DNA of 64,000 nt from Phaeobacter sp. A36a-5a (GTDB taxonomy: Bacteria > Pseudomonadota > Alphaproteobacteria > Rhodobacterales > Rhodobacteraceae): assembly GCF_037911135.1 (NCBI RefSeq), contig NZ_JBBLYU010000004.1:62001-126000 (forward strand), given 5' to 3'. The position numbers and the translations under genes were made by a program. This document shows, one piece after another, positions 9,690 to 18,920 of this stretch. Numbering within the stretch: the stretch's first letter is position 1; every line of letters starts with the position of its first letter. Under the pieces are notes generated by a model that saw only the letters and a program-made list of their open reading frames with translations, was not told where the DNA came from and did no database searches.

Positions 9690-10625
9690 TTGGCCAAAGA
9701 CCGGTCCCAGCGTGATGACTATACCGCCCCGCTGCGCCGCCTGCTGACCGGGGTTATCTGCCTATGCCTGCTGGCGATTTTCCTGATCTGGCGGATCGAC
9801 AGCCCAAGGGTCGAACGGTTTCGCGCCCAAATCGTCGATGCCGTTGTTCCCAGCATGGACTGGGCCATGGTCCCGGTTGAGGGCGCCATCAACCTGCTGC
9901 GCGATTTTCAGAGCTATCAGCGGCTTGCCGAACAGAACCGCGAACTGCGCAGCGAATTGCGCCAGATGAGCGCCTGGAAAGAGGCGGCGCTACAGCTGGA
10001 ACAGGAAAACGCCCGCCTGCTGGATCTCAACAATGTGCGGCTCGACCCCCGCCTGACCTTTGTCACCGGTGTGGTCATGGCCGACAGCGGCTCGCCCTTT
10101 CGCCAGTCGGTGATCCTGAACGTCGGCGCGCGTGACGGGGTGCGCGACGGCTGGGCGGCGATGGATGGCATCGGCCTTGTCGGGCGGATCTCCGGCACCG
10201 GGCAGGATACCGCGCGGGTGATCCTCCTCACCGATGCTGCCAGCTCCGTCCCCGCGCTGATCCAGCCCTCCGGGCAAAGCACGCTGGTGGCTGGCGACAA
10301 CAGCCCGGCGCCGGTGATCGACTTTCTCGAAAACCCCGATCTGGTCCGCCCCGGCGACCGGGTGGTCACCTCGGGCGATGGCAAGGTGTTCCCGGCAGGT
10401 CTGCTGATCGGGCAGGTCACGCAGGACCGTTTTGGCCGCCTGCGGGTGCGCCTTTCGGCCGATTACGAGCGGCTGGAATTCCTGCGGGTGCTGCGCCATC
10501 ACGGATCTGAGGTGATCAAGGATCCCGGCGGGCTGGTGGTTCCGGCACCGGGCATCAATATTCCGCAACCCCGGCCCGAGGGGCTGGGCGATGGGGCGGC
10601 GGCGGAGGCCGGAGATGGCCAATAA
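9690..10625 (+). CDS. mreC: Rod-shape determining protein MreC
   Basis: MreC is a bitopic periplasmic scaffold that links MreB/MreD to PBP2. The 311-residue protein has a short cytoplasmic N-terminus, one membrane helix (about residues 18-36), a coiled-coil region (QRLAEQNRELRSEL onwards, residues 75-105) and the beta-rich MreC core (GxVMADSGSPFRQSV to the C-terminus). Translation starts at TTG 9690, supported by the strong GGGAAGGA site at 9678-9685; no in-frame ATG fits. The C-terminal ~30 residues are Pro/Gly/Ala-rich. It overlaps mreD by 11 bases. Confidence 0.94.
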   Translation: MAKDRSQRDDYTAPLRRLLTGVICLCLLAIFLIWRIDSPRVERFRAQIVDAVVPSMDWAMVPVEGAINLLRDFQSYQRLAEQNRELRSELRQMSAWKEAALQLEQENARLLDLNNVRLDPRLTFVTGVVMADSGSPFRQSVILNVGARDGVRDGWAAMDGIGLVGRISGTGQDTARVILLTDAASSVPALIQPSGQSTLVAGDNSPAPVIDFLENPDLVRPGDRVVTSGDGKVFPAGLLIGQVTQDRFGRLRVRLSADYERLEFLRVLRHHGSEVIKDPGGLVVPAPGINIPQPRPEGLGDGAAAEAGDGQ

Positions 10626-11151
10626 CGCCCCGGCGCGGATCTGGCTCATGCGCGCGGCCTTTCCGGCGCTGGCCCTCGTGATCATGTTCTTTCACCTGCT
10701 GCCGCTGGATACGCTGCCCTCTCGCTGGGCGCCGCCGGATCTGATGCTGGCGCTGGTCCTGGCCTGGTCGCTCCGGCGTCCCGACTATGTGCCGACGCTG
10801 CTGATTGCCCTCACCTTCCTGCTGGCCGATCTGCTGTTCCAGCGGCCACCGGGGCTGATGGCGCTATTGGTGGTTCTGGCCTCCAGCTTTCTGAAATCAC
10901 AGGTTCAGCCGCACCGTGAAACCGCCTTTCTCGGCGAATGGTTCACGGTGGCGGTGACCGTCACCGCCGTGACCCTGCTCAACCGGCTGATCCTGGCGAT
11001 TCTGGGGGTGGTGCAGCCGTCGCTGGGGTTGATTCTGATCCAGATGGTGGCAACATTGCTGATCTATCCGCTGGTCGCGCTGGCCAGCCAAAGCCTGCTG
11101 GGGGTGCGCAAACTCTCCCCCGCCGAGGCAGAAGCCCTGGGAAGCCGCTGA
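10615..11151 (+). CDS. mreD: Rod-shape determining protein MreD
   Basis: A 178-residue integral membrane protein with about five hydrophobic helices, in the invariant MreD position between mreC and the PBP2 gene. MreD is part of the elongasome; its biochemical role is less clear than that of its partners. ATG 10615 overlaps the mreC end by 11 bases, indicating translational coupling; an in-frame ATG at 10591 would extend further into mreC and is less likely. The stop overlaps the start of mrdA by one base (TGATG). Confidence 0.9.
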   Translation: MANNAPARIWLMRAAFPALALVIMFFHLLPLDTLPSRWAPPDLMLALVLAWSLRRPDYVPTLLIALTFLLADLLFQRPPGLMALLVVLASSFLKSQVQPHRETAFLGEWFTVAVTVTAVTLLNRLILAILGVVQPSLGLILIQMVATLLIYPLVALASQSLLGVRKLSPAEAEALGSR

Positions 11152-13100
11152 TGAAACGCAACGTCAAGGATGTCGAGGCCTCACATCGCAAACTCAGCCG
11201 TCGCGCCCTGCTCTTGGGCGGGTTGCAGCTGGCCTTTGCCGGTGGTCTGGCGATGCGGATGCGTCACCTTCAGGTCGATCAGGCTGACCAGTTCCGCCTC
11301 TTGGCCGAGGAAAACCGCATCAACCTGCGCCTGATCCCCCCGGCACGGGGGCAGATCTACGACCGCAACGGCACAATTCTGGCGCAGAACGCGCAATCCT
11401 ACCGGATCACCGTGGTGCCCGAGGATGCCGGCGATGTGGGCGACGTCATCGACAAACTGTCGCGACTGCTGACGCTGGACCCCGAAGACATCGAACGCGC
11501 CATGGCTGAAATGCGCCGCTCGCCACCGTTCCTGCCAATCACCCTGGCCGATCAGATCAGCTGGGACGACATCTCCAAGGTTGCGGTCAACGCCCCCGCC
11601 CTGCCCGGCATCACGCCCGAGGTCGGCCTCACGCGGGTCTATCCGCAGCATGAGGATTTTGCCCATGTGATCGGCTACGTCGGGCCGGTCTCGGATTATG
11701 ACCTCAGCAAGATGGAAGACCCAGAACCGGTGCTGATGATCCCGCGCTTTCAGATCGGCAAGGTCGGGTTTGAGGCCAAGCGCGAGGATGTGCTGCGCGG
11801 CAAGGCCGGCGCCAAACGTGTCGAGGTCAACGCCACCGGTCGCGTCATGCGCGAGCTGGATCGCCGCGAAGGCGAGGCCGGCGCCGACATGCAGCTGACC
11901 GTCGATGCCGATCTGCAAAACTACACCCAGGCGCGGCTTGGCCTCGAGAGCGCCAGCGCCGTGGTCATCGACTGCGAAAACGGTGATGTGCGCGCCATTG
12001 CCTCTTCGCCCAGCTTTGATCCCAACCTCTTTGTGCGGGGTATCTCGGTAGCCGACTACCGGATGCTGACCGAAGACCCCTATCGCCCGCTGGCCAATAA
12101 ATCCGTTCAGGGCACCTATCCGCCCGGATCGACCTTCAAGATGATCACCGCCCTTGCCGCGCTGGAAGAAGGCCTGATCGGCACCGAAGATACCGTCTGG
12201 TGCCCCGGCCATCTGGAGGTCTCGGGCCGCCGCTTCCACTGCTGGAAACGCGCAGGCCATGGCCATGTCGATCTCAATACATCGCTCAAAAGCTCCTGCG
12301 ATGTCTATTACTACGATCTCGCCATCAAGGTCGGCATCGACAAGATTTCCGCCATGGCAAAACGCTTTGGCCTTGGCGTGCGCCACGATCTGCCAATGTC
12401 CGCCGTGGCCAAGGGGATCGCCCCCAACAAGGAATGGAAATCAAAGACCTACGGTCAGGACTGGCTGGTTGGTGACACCGTGAACTCCTCTATCGGCCAG
12501 GGCTATCTTCTGGCTTCGCCCATGCAGCTGGCGGTGATGACCGCACGTCTGGCCACCGGGCGTTCGGTGACGCCGCGCCTGCTGAAATCCATCGACGGGG
12601 TGGACCAGCCCAGCGGTGCCGGGGAGCCGATTGGCGTCAACGAGAACAATCTGCGCACGATCCGCCGGGGCATGTATTCGGTCAGCAACGAACGGCGCGG
12701 CACCGGCTACGGCTCCCGGATCATCGCCGAGGGCATGCGCATGGCGGGCAAGAGTGGCACCAGTCAGGTCCGCAATATCACCGCCGCAGAGCGCGCCGCC
12801 GGGGTAATCCGCAACGAGGACCTGCCCTGGGAACGGCGCGACCATGCTCTGTTTGTCAGCTACGCGCCCCATGACAACCCGAAATTCGCCGTTGCGGTGG
12901 TGGTGGAACATGGCGGTGGCGGCTCCAAGGCGGCGGCGCCGATCGCCCGCGACGTGCTGCTACAGGCGCTCTACAATGGCACGCCACCGCTTGAGGCCTA
13001 CCCCAAGAAGGACCGCAGCCGTATCGAAGCCCAGCAGGACCGTCTGGAACGTGAACGCATCCAGCGCACCAGCCGCAACAGCGACAGTGGTCAGGCCTGA
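11151..13100 (+). CDS. mrdA: Peptidoglycan D,D-transpeptidase PBP2
   Basis: PBP2 crosslinks peptidoglycan during cell elongation, working with RodA. The 649-residue protein has one N-terminal membrane anchor (about residues 18-36), the PBP dimerisation/pedestal domain (RGQIYDRNGTILAQN), and the transpeptidase domain with all three penicillin-binding motifs: STFK (PPGSTFKM), the SxN-like SCD in KSSCDVYYYD, and KSGT (AGKSGTSQ). The C-terminal tail is Arg/Gln-rich. ATG 11151 touches the mreD stop. The gene should be a beta-lactam target (mecillinam class, from family knowledge). Confidence 0.97.
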   Translation: MKRNVKDVEASHRKLSRRALLLGGLQLAFAGGLAMRMRHLQVDQADQFRLLAEENRINLRLIPPARGQIYDRNGTILAQNAQSYRITVVPEDAGDVGDVIDKLSRLLTLDPEDIERAMAEMRRSPPFLPITLADQISWDDISKVAVNAPALPGITPEVGLTRVYPQHEDFAHVIGYVGPVSDYDLSKMEDPEPVLMIPRFQIGKVGFEAKREDVLRGKAGAKRVEVNATGRVMRELDRREGEAGADMQLTVDADLQNYTQARLGLESASAVVIDCENGDVRAIASSPSFDPNLFVRGISVADYRMLTEDPYRPLANKSVQGTYPPGSTFKMITALAALEEGLIGTEDTVWCPGHLEVSGRRFHCWKRAGHGHVDLNTSLKSSCDVYYYDLAIKVGIDKISAMAKRFGLGVRHDLPMSAVAKGIAPNKEWKSKTYGQDWLVGDTVNSSIGQGYLLASPMQLAVMTARLATGRSVTPRLLKSIDGVDQPSGAGEPIGVNENNLRTIRRGMYSVSNERRGTGYGSRIIAEGMRMAGKSGTSQVRNITAAERAAGVIRNEDLPWERRDHALFVSYAPHDNPKFAVAVVVEHGGGGSKAAAPIARDVLLQALYNGTPPLEAYPKKDRSRIEAQQDRLERERIQRTSRNSDSGQA

Positions 13101-13145
13101 GATGGGCCTGCGTGAACAGGGGCGGACCGCGACAAGAGGACAGCC

Positions 13146-14285
13146 ATGAGCTATCTTGCCAATAACGCGCAATCGGTGCCGACCGGCCTGCGCAAGATCC
13201 TCTATCTCAACTGGCCGTTGACCCTGCTTCTGGCCAGCGTCGCCAGCGTCGGTTTCCTGATGCTCTATTCGGTGGCGGGCGGCAGTTTCTCCCCCTGGGT
13301 GGAACCGCAGGTCAAACGCTTCCTGCTTGGGCTTTCGGTGATGCTGGTGGTGGCCATGATCCCGATCTGGTTCTGGCGCAATATCTCGGTACTGGCCTAT
13401 CTGGTCTCGGTGCTCTTGCTGGTGGCGGTGGAATTCTTCGGCACCGTTGGCATGGGGGCGCAGCGCTGGATCGACATTGGCTTTATGCGGCTACAGCCAT
13501 CGGAGCTGATGAAGATCACGCTGGTGATGCTGCTGGCCGCTTATTACGACTGGCTGCCACCGGAGCGCTGTTCACGGCCGCAATGGGTGATCCTGCCGGT
13601 GATCCTGATCCTGCTGCCCACCTTTCTGGTGCTGCGCCAGCCCGATCTTGGCACCTCCATCCTGCTGATGGCCGCCGGAGGGGGCGTGATGTTCCTTGCC
13701 GGTGTGCACTGGGCCTATTTTGCCGCCGTCATCGGCGCCGCAGTGGGTCTTGTCGCGGCCGTGTTCAAAAGCCGGGGCACCGACTGGCAGCTGCTGAAAG
13801 ACTATCAGTTCCGCCGCATCGACACCTTTCTCGATCCCTCGCAGGATCCGCTCGGCGCCGGCTACCACATCACCCAGTCGAAGATTGCGCTGGGGTCCGG
13901 CGGCTGGTCCGGCCGCGGTTTCATGCAGGGTACCCAGTCACGGCTGAACTTTCTGCCCGAGAAACACACCGATTTCATCTTCACCACCCTGGCCGAAGAA
14001 TTCGGGTTTATCGGCGGGTTCACCCTGCTGTTCATCTACATGCTGGTGATCCTGTTCTGCATTGCCACGGCGCTTGCCACCAGGGACCGGTTTTCCTCTT
14101 TGGTCACGCTGGGCGTCGCCATCACATTTTTCCTGTTCTTTGCGGTGAATATGTCGATGGTGATGGGGCTGGCACCCGTGGTCGGCGTGCCGCTGCCGAT
14201 GGTCTCCTACGGGGGGTCGGCGATGCTGGTGCTGCTGGCCGCCTTTGGTCTGGTGCAAAGCGCCAATATCCACCGCCCGCGATAG
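13146..14285 (+). CDS. rodA: Peptidoglycan glycosyltransferase RodA
   Basis: A SEDS-family polymerase of 379 residues with about ten membrane helices. RodA polymerises lipid II into glycan strands and is activated by PBP2, encoded 45 bases upstream. Diagnostic features are the RQPDLGTS loop, the large periplasmic loop with GSGGWSGRGFMQGTQ, the LPEKHTDFIFT motif and the C-terminal GVPLPMVSYGGSA segment. ATG 13146 is preceded by GAGGA. This is the last gene of the elongasome cluster; the convergent LysR gene begins 7 bases after its stop. Confidence 0.97.
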   Translation: MSYLANNAQSVPTGLRKILYLNWPLTLLLASVASVGFLMLYSVAGGSFSPWVEPQVKRFLLGLSVMLVVAMIPIWFWRNISVLAYLVSVLLLVAVEFFGTVGMGAQRWIDIGFMRLQPSELMKITLVMLLAAYYDWLPPERCSRPQWVILPVILILLPTFLVLRQPDLGTSILLMAAGGGVMFLAGVHWAYFAAVIGAAVGLVAAVFKSRGTDWQLLKDYQFRRIDTFLDPSQDPLGAGYHITQSKIALGSGGWSGRGFMQGTQSRLNFLPEKHTDFIFTTLAEEFGFIGGFTLLFIYMLVILFCIATALATRDRFSSLVTLGVAITFFLFFAVNMSMVMGLAPVVGVPLPMVSYGGSAMLVLLAAFGLVQSANIHRPR

Positions 14286-14292
14286 GCGTCGG

Positions 14293-15117
14293 CTAGAGCG
14301 CTGCCAGCAAGACCCGCGTCAGCGCGCTGTCCGCATCGCGCTGATGGAGAAGCACGCCCAGCCGCCGTTCCGCGTCATCAAAGGGCGTGAACCGCAGCCC
14401 GCCATATCGTCCCACCCCTTCCCAAAGCGGCACAACCGCCTGCGCGGTGCCCTCTGCCACCATCTGGGCAATCAGTTCCAGCGCATCCAGTTCCGCCAGG
14501 ATCTCCGGCGCCTCGACCCTCTGCGTCAGCGCATGCCAGCAGCGCGCGCCACCCCAGGCGTCCCGGCTGTAGATCAGATAGGGCAGCGGCTCTTCAGCGG
14601 CCTTCTCAGCCTGCAACAGCCCGATGGGTTGCCGGGCGATCTCGGTGAACACATAGGATTTTGGCAGCAGAAAGGGCGGTTCGATCAACAGGGCTGCATC
14701 GACCTGCCCCTGTTCCATCGCCGCATAAAGCCCCTCAGAGGTGCCGGGCACCAGCTGCAACGCAACCTCCGGCGCGGCGGCTCTCAGATGCCGCAGGATC
14801 GCGCCCGCGTAATCTCCCATCGCCGTCGATACCGCGCCCAGCCGCAACCGCCCGGTCAGCGCGGCGCCGCGCAGCTCTCCCCGCAGCTCGGCCTCTGCCC
14901 GCAGCATGTCACGCATCCGTGGCAGCAGCCGACGACACTCCGCCGTTGGCTGCATGACCCGGCCCGCCCGGCACAGCAGCGCCACGCCCACATCAGCCTC
15001 CAATGCGGCAATCCGCTGCGAGATGGCCGAGGCGGTGATCCCCTCACGCCGCGCCGCCGCCGCAAGGGAGCCTTCTTCAATCGTGGCAATCAGGCTGGTG
15101 AGAAATCGTGTGTCCAT
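14293..15117 (-). CDS. LysR-family transcriptional regulator
   Basis: The 274-residue protein has an N-terminal winged helix-turn-helix (EEGSLAAAARREGITASAISQRIAALE, residues about 15-40) and a C-terminal periplasmic-binding-like sensor domain. The gene is divergent from the VOC/reductase pair at 15210; in this family the divergent neighbour is often the target, so it may control those genes. Length is slightly short for LysR (about 300). The effector cannot be predicted. It ends only seven bases from the convergent rodA stop, and no terminator is obvious there. Confidence 0.9.
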   Translation of the reverse strand: MDTRFLTSLIATIEEGSLAAAARREGITASAISQRIAALEADVGVALLCRAGRVMQPTAECRRLLPRMRDMLRAEAELRGELRGAALTGRLRLGAVSTAMGDYAGAILRHLRAAAPEVALQLVPGTSEGLYAAMEQGQVDAALLIEPPFLLPKSYVFTEIARQPIGLLQAEKAAEEPLPYLIYSRDAWGGARCWHALTQRVEAPEILAELDALELIAQMVAEGTAQAVVPLWEGVGRYGGLRFTPFDDAERRLGVLLHQRDADSALTRVLLAAL

Positions 15118-15209
15118 AGATATCCTTATGTCTGAACATAGAAAAACAAGCTACCCTTTGCACGCCTCACCGCCTATCCCCTTAGGCACAGAGTTAAGGG
15201 AGCACAGAG

Positions 15210-15620
15210 ATGAGCATTTTTCACCTCGCCTATCACGTGGATGATCTTGACAGGGCGCGCGGCTTTTACGGGGATCTGCTGGGCTGTCAGGAAGGGCGCA
15301 GCACCGAGACCTGGGTCGATTTCAACTTCTTCGGCCATCAGATTTCGCTGCACCTCGGGCCAGTTTTTGCCACCGCCAAGACCGGCAGGGTCGGCGAACA
15401 CATGGTGCCGATGCCCCACCTCGGGGTGATCCTGCCGCAGGGTGACTGGCGCGCGCTGGCTGACCGGCTGGAGGCGGTGGGTGTTGACTTCACCATCGCC
15501 CCCACCACCCGGTTTGCGGGCGAGCCGGGAGAGCAAAGCACGATGTTCTTTCACGATCCTGCGGGCAATCCGATCGAAATCAAGGGATTTGCCGATATGG
15601 ACGGGGTGTTTGCCACATGA
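15210..15620 (+). CDS. VOC-superfamily (glyoxalase/bleomycin-resistance fold) protein
   Basis: A 136-residue single-module vicinal-oxygen-chelate protein: HLAYHVDDLDRARGFYGDLLG carries the first metal ligand His, HISLHLGP-like strands follow, and DPAGNPIEIKGF near the C-terminus carries the metal ligand Glu. VOC proteins include glyoxalases, dioxygenases and isomerases; the substrate is not predictable here. ATG 15210 is preceded by AAGGGAG. It overlaps the following dehydrogenase by four bases (ATGA), so the two are one operon divergent from the LysR gene. Confidence 0.87.
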   Translation: MSIFHLAYHVDDLDRARGFYGDLLGCQEGRSTETWVDFNFFGHQISLHLGPVFATAKTGRVGEHMVPMPHLGVILPQGDWRALADRLEAVGVDFTIAPTTRFAGEPGEQSTMFFHDPAGNPIEIKGFADMDGVFAT

Positions 15621-16543
15621 TCAACGTCCAGTTCGCCGCCCTGCCCGAACGCTGGGCCAGCTATCAGGCACCTTTGCGCGCCGCCTTTGCCGAGGCCGGG
15701 CTGGAGGTTGATCTGCGCCTCGATCACGCGCCGGGAGAGGTCGATTACGTGGTCTATGCCCCCAATTCCGAACTTCAGGACTTTACCCCCTATACCCGCT
15801 GCAAGGCGGTGCTGAGCCTCTGGGCCGGGGTGGAAAAGATCGTCGGCAACCAGACCCTCAAGATGCCGCTCTGCCGGATGGTGGATCCGGGGCTGACCGC
15901 AGGCATGGTGGAATGGGTCTCCGGCCATGTGCTGCGCTATCACCTCGGCATCGACCGCACGATCCGCACGCAGGACAGATGGGACCCCGTGGTGCCGCCG
16001 CTGGCCGAGGAACGGCCGGTCACCGTGCTGGGCCTTGGCGCATTGGGGCAGGCCTGCGCGCAGATGCTGGCAAAGCTGGGCTTCCCGGTCACCGGCTGGT
16101 CGCGATCCGAAAAATCCATCGACGGCATCACCTGCCGCCACGGCGAGCCCGGGCTGCGCGCAGCGCTCAGCGCCGCCGAAATCGTGATCCTGCTGCTGCC
16201 CGATACACCCGCCACCGAGAATACGCTGAACCGTGACACGCTCGCCCTGCTGCCCCGTGGCGCACGGATCATCAACCCCGGACGCGGCCCGCTCGTTGAG
16301 GATGATGCCCTGCTGGCCGCGCTCGACAGTGGTCAGATCGGCCATGCCACGCTGGATGTTTTCCGGGTGGAGCCGCTGCCGCTGGATCATCCCTATTGGG
16401 CCCATCCCAATGTGACCGTGACGCCCCATATCGCGGCCGAAACCCGCGCCATCACTGCCGCACGGGTGATTGCCGAAAACATTCGCCTGGGCGAGGCCGG
16501 ACAGCCCTTGCGCCATCAGGTGGACCGCAATCTGGGCTATTGA
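15617..16543 (+). CDS. D-2-hydroxyacid dehydrogenase, glyoxylate/hydroxypyruvate reductase A type
   Basis: The 308-residue product has the NAD(P)-binding fold of D-isomer 2-hydroxyacid dehydrogenases: VLGLGALGQACAQ as the dinucleotide motif (about residues 138-150), then GARIINPGRGPLVEDDAL and a catalytic His in NVTVTPHIAAET. Its pattern resembles GhrA (YcdW), which reduces glyoxylate and hydroxypyruvate. The ATGA overlap with the VOC gene means translational coupling. A glyoxylate reductase would drain the same substrate used by the bhc cycle 24 kb downstream, but that link is inference. Substrate assignment is by family resemblance only. Confidence 0.85.
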   Translation: MINVQFAALPERWASYQAPLRAAFAEAGLEVDLRLDHAPGEVDYVVYAPNSELQDFTPYTRCKAVLSLWAGVEKIVGNQTLKMPLCRMVDPGLTAGMVEWVSGHVLRYHLGIDRTIRTQDRWDPVVPPLAEERPVTVLGLGALGQACAQMLAKLGFPVTGWSRSEKSIDGITCRHGEPGLRAALSAAEIVILLLPDTPATENTLNRDTLALLPRGARIINPGRGPLVEDDALLAALDSGQIGHATLDVFRVEPLPLDHPYWAHPNVTVTPHIAAETRAITAARVIAENIRLGEAGQPLRHQVDRNLGY

Positions 16544-17124
16544 TCACCCAGGTGGGCGGCAGTTCTTAACATCCAGCAAACCTGCCGCCCGCCCCGCTCA
16601 GAATCGTTTCAGACCCTTGCGCTAGTCTCTCGGGCAATCGCGATTGCAGGATCCGGGTCTGGCACCCCGGCTCCGACCAGGAACCGGGCCTCAGTGTGTG
16701 AGGCTGTGCAGAGAATTTGAGCACGCGGGCCATCAACCCGCCCCTCTCCGCCCCCGTGGCGGCGCCGTCCACTTTATGCCGCAACCGCCCGGTTGCAGAA
16801 CAAGTCCCCAGTTCCAAGACTGGCAGATCAGCACGGCAGCACCCCCCGGACGACCACAGGTCGCGCCGGTGATGACCCGTGTTTGGACAACAGCCACCCC
16901 GACGCACCATGCCGGGCCACGTTTTCACAGCACCGATCATCATCGAAATTTCCAAATAGTGCAGCCCCAATCCGCCCCCGGCCATGTCCCCGCAAAACCA
17001 CGATCAGCGCGACGTCGGGTCCGCTCAGCCCCGTCCAGACCGGCTGAGCGCCATAATGGCTGGCCAAATGCGAGAAACTTGCGCTACGGTTCTTCAAAAA
17101 ACATAAAAACAGGGACGGAACTAG
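16544..17124. other. 581-base region upstream of the halogenase gene with several small hairpins
   Basis: Open frames here have poor composition and resemble no family, so I treat the stretch as non-coding. Perfect small stem-loops are visible: GCCTCA/TGAGGC (16688-16704), GCAACC/GGTTGC (16781-16796) and a 9-bp stem CGCTCAGCC/GGCTGAGCG (17022-17030 / 17042-17050) about 75 bases before the halogenase start. The last ~60 bases are AT-rich and probably hold the promoter. Whether it encodes an RNA is unknown. Confidence 0.5.
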
Positions 17125-18810
17125 ATGAACAATCGCTTAAGGAAGATCACCATCGTCGGCGGCGGCACGGCGGGGTGGATGACGGCGCTGATCCTGGAGA
17201 CGGAATTCTCCCGCACCTCGGCACCAAAGGACTGCCCGCGGATCTGCCTGATCGAAAGCCCAAATATCGCCACGGTCGGCGTCGGAGAGGCAACGGTGCC
17301 ACGGATGCCGAAGACGCTTCGTCAGGCGGGCATATCCGAACGCAATTTCTTCCGCGAAACCAACGCCTCCTTCAAGCTCGGTGTGAAATTCTGCAACTGG
17401 AACAAGGACCCGAAGGGCAATCGCATCGACTATGTGAACCCCTTTGCCCATGGTCAGCTGCTGGAGGGGCTGGAGGCCGCTGAATATTTCCTGCGCTTTG
17501 GCAACGGCGACCGGGATTTCACCCAGTCCATCGCGCCACATGATGATCTGGGCCGCCTGTGCAAGGGCGCACGCCCCTTGGGCCAACCGGAGTTCGAACA
17601 GCGGTTCGGCTATGCCTATCATCTGGACGCGGTGAAATTTGCAGGCATGCTCACCAGGGTCTGCACCAAACGCGGTGTTGAGCATATTCAGGACGAGGTG
17701 ACATCGGTCGAACTGGATGAACAGGGCAATGTCAGCCACCTGATGCTGGAACAGCGCGGCCGCCACGATATCGAAATGGTCATCGACTGCACCGGTTTCC
17801 GCGGGCTGATCATCAATCAGGCGCTGGGTGAGCCGTTCATGGATTATTCCGACTACCTGCCCAATGACCGCGCTATGGCCTTGCAGATTGAACATCCCGA
17901 CCCGGAAAAAATCGAAAGCCTGACCCGTTCCACCGCCCTTGGGGCCGGCTGGACGTGGCGGGTGCCGCTCTACAACCGTGTGGGCACCGGCTATGTGTTC
18001 TCCTCGGCCCATCGCACCGATGATCAGGCGGCGGATGAATACCTTGAATGGCTGGGGGACAGTGGCAAAGGGGCGACGCCACGGGTGATCCCGATGCGGA
18101 TCGGACGCGTGCGCAATGCCTGGGTCAAGAACTGTCTGGCCATTGGTCTGGCCGGCGGGTTTATCGAACCGCTGGAAAGCACCGCTATCCACATGATCGA
18201 CCACGCCGTGCGCTGGTTTGCCGAACATCTGCCAACGCGCGAGATCGCCCCCTCCCTGCGCAGCCGATACAACCGGCAGATGGACAAGCTCTATGACGAG
18301 GTGCTGGAATTCATCTGCCTGCACTACCGGCTCGGCAACCGCACCGATGACCAATACTGGATCGACGCCCGCACGGAGATGAAGATCCCGGATCGCCTAG
18401 CCGAGAACCTTGAACTCTGGCAGCACCGCCTGCCGATGCCCCATGATATCGAATTTGCCACCCTGTTTGATTACCGGGTCTACCAGACCGTGCTTCTGGG
18501 CAAACAGGTCTATGATACCGGCTATGGCCCCGGCATCCGGGATCGTCTGCGCCCATTGAAGAAACCGATCTGGTTCCAGTGGTGGAAGGGCGCGAAGGTG
18601 GATCTGGCGAACATCCTGAAGTCAATGCCGGATCACAAAACCCTGCTGCGCGACATCCGCGGCGAACTGGACCAGCCAAGCTTTGGCATGGCGGCGGCGA
18701 TGAAACCGACAGTGCCGATGCCCGGCGCCGCCCCGGTGCCCTGGGCGATCCAGAACATGCCGAGCTTCAGCGAGATTGAGAGCGGTCAGAAAGACCTGCA
18801 ACTGTTCTAG
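17125..18810 (+). CDS. Flavin-dependent halogenase (tryptophan halogenase family)
   Basis: These enzymes use FADH2, O2 and halide to chlorinate or brominate an aromatic substrate via a lysine-bound hypohalous acid. In this 561-residue protein the FAD motif GGGTAGWM is at residues 12-19, GVGEATVP at 52-59, the catalytic Lys is in FKLGVKF (Lys84 or Lys88), the signature WTWRVP is at 276-281 (WxWxIP in the family), and the catalytic Glu is in FIEPLES near residue 348. All key elements are present, so it should be active. There is no adjacent flavin reductase, biosynthetic cluster or TonB receptor. ATG 17125 follows an AGGGACGGA site. The substrate is unknown. Confidence 0.92.
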   Translation: MNNRLRKITIVGGGTAGWMTALILETEFSRTSAPKDCPRICLIESPNIATVGVGEATVPRMPKTLRQAGISERNFFRETNASFKLGVKFCNWNKDPKGNRIDYVNPFAHGQLLEGLEAAEYFLRFGNGDRDFTQSIAPHDDLGRLCKGARPLGQPEFEQRFGYAYHLDAVKFAGMLTRVCTKRGVEHIQDEVTSVELDEQGNVSHLMLEQRGRHDIEMVIDCTGFRGLIINQALGEPFMDYSDYLPNDRAMALQIEHPDPEKIESLTRSTALGAGWTWRVPLYNRVGTGYVFSSAHRTDDQAADEYLEWLGDSGKGATPRVIPMRIGRVRNAWVKNCLAIGLAGGFIEPLESTAIHMIDHAVRWFAEHLPTREIAPSLRSRYNRQMDKLYDEVLEFICLHYRLGNRTDDQYWIDARTEMKIPDRLAENLELWQHRLPMPHDIEFATLFDYRVYQTVLLGKQVYDTGYGPGIRDRLRPLKKPIWFQWWKGAKVDLANILKSMPDHKTLLRDIRGELDQPSFGMAAAMKPTVPMPGAAPVPWAIQNMPSFSEIESGQKDLQLF

Positions 18811-18862
18811 GCAGGCCTGCGCCCCCCCTCACCGCAGATCACGGGGGCACAACCACAAACGA

Positions 18863-18893
18863 GAGAGGGCAGACGCATCGCACCTGCCCTCTC
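18863..18893. terminator. Bidirectional terminator between halogenase and dcp
   Basis: GAGAGGGCAG (18863-18872) and CTGCCCTCTC (18884-18893) form a perfect 10-bp stem with an 11-base loop. On the minus strand the stem is followed by TCGTTTGTGGTTGT, moderately T-rich, suiting the convergent peptidase; on the plus strand the tail ACATTTC is weaker. Confidence 0.65.
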
Positions 18894-18920
18894 ACATTTC
18901 AGAAAAAACCAGTGTGCGGA

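Noticed and set aside
16566-16985. Open frames of 80-280 codons in the halogenase upstream region
   Set aside because: Low-complexity Cys/Gly/Arg/Pro-rich translations, no ribosome sites, no family resemblance.
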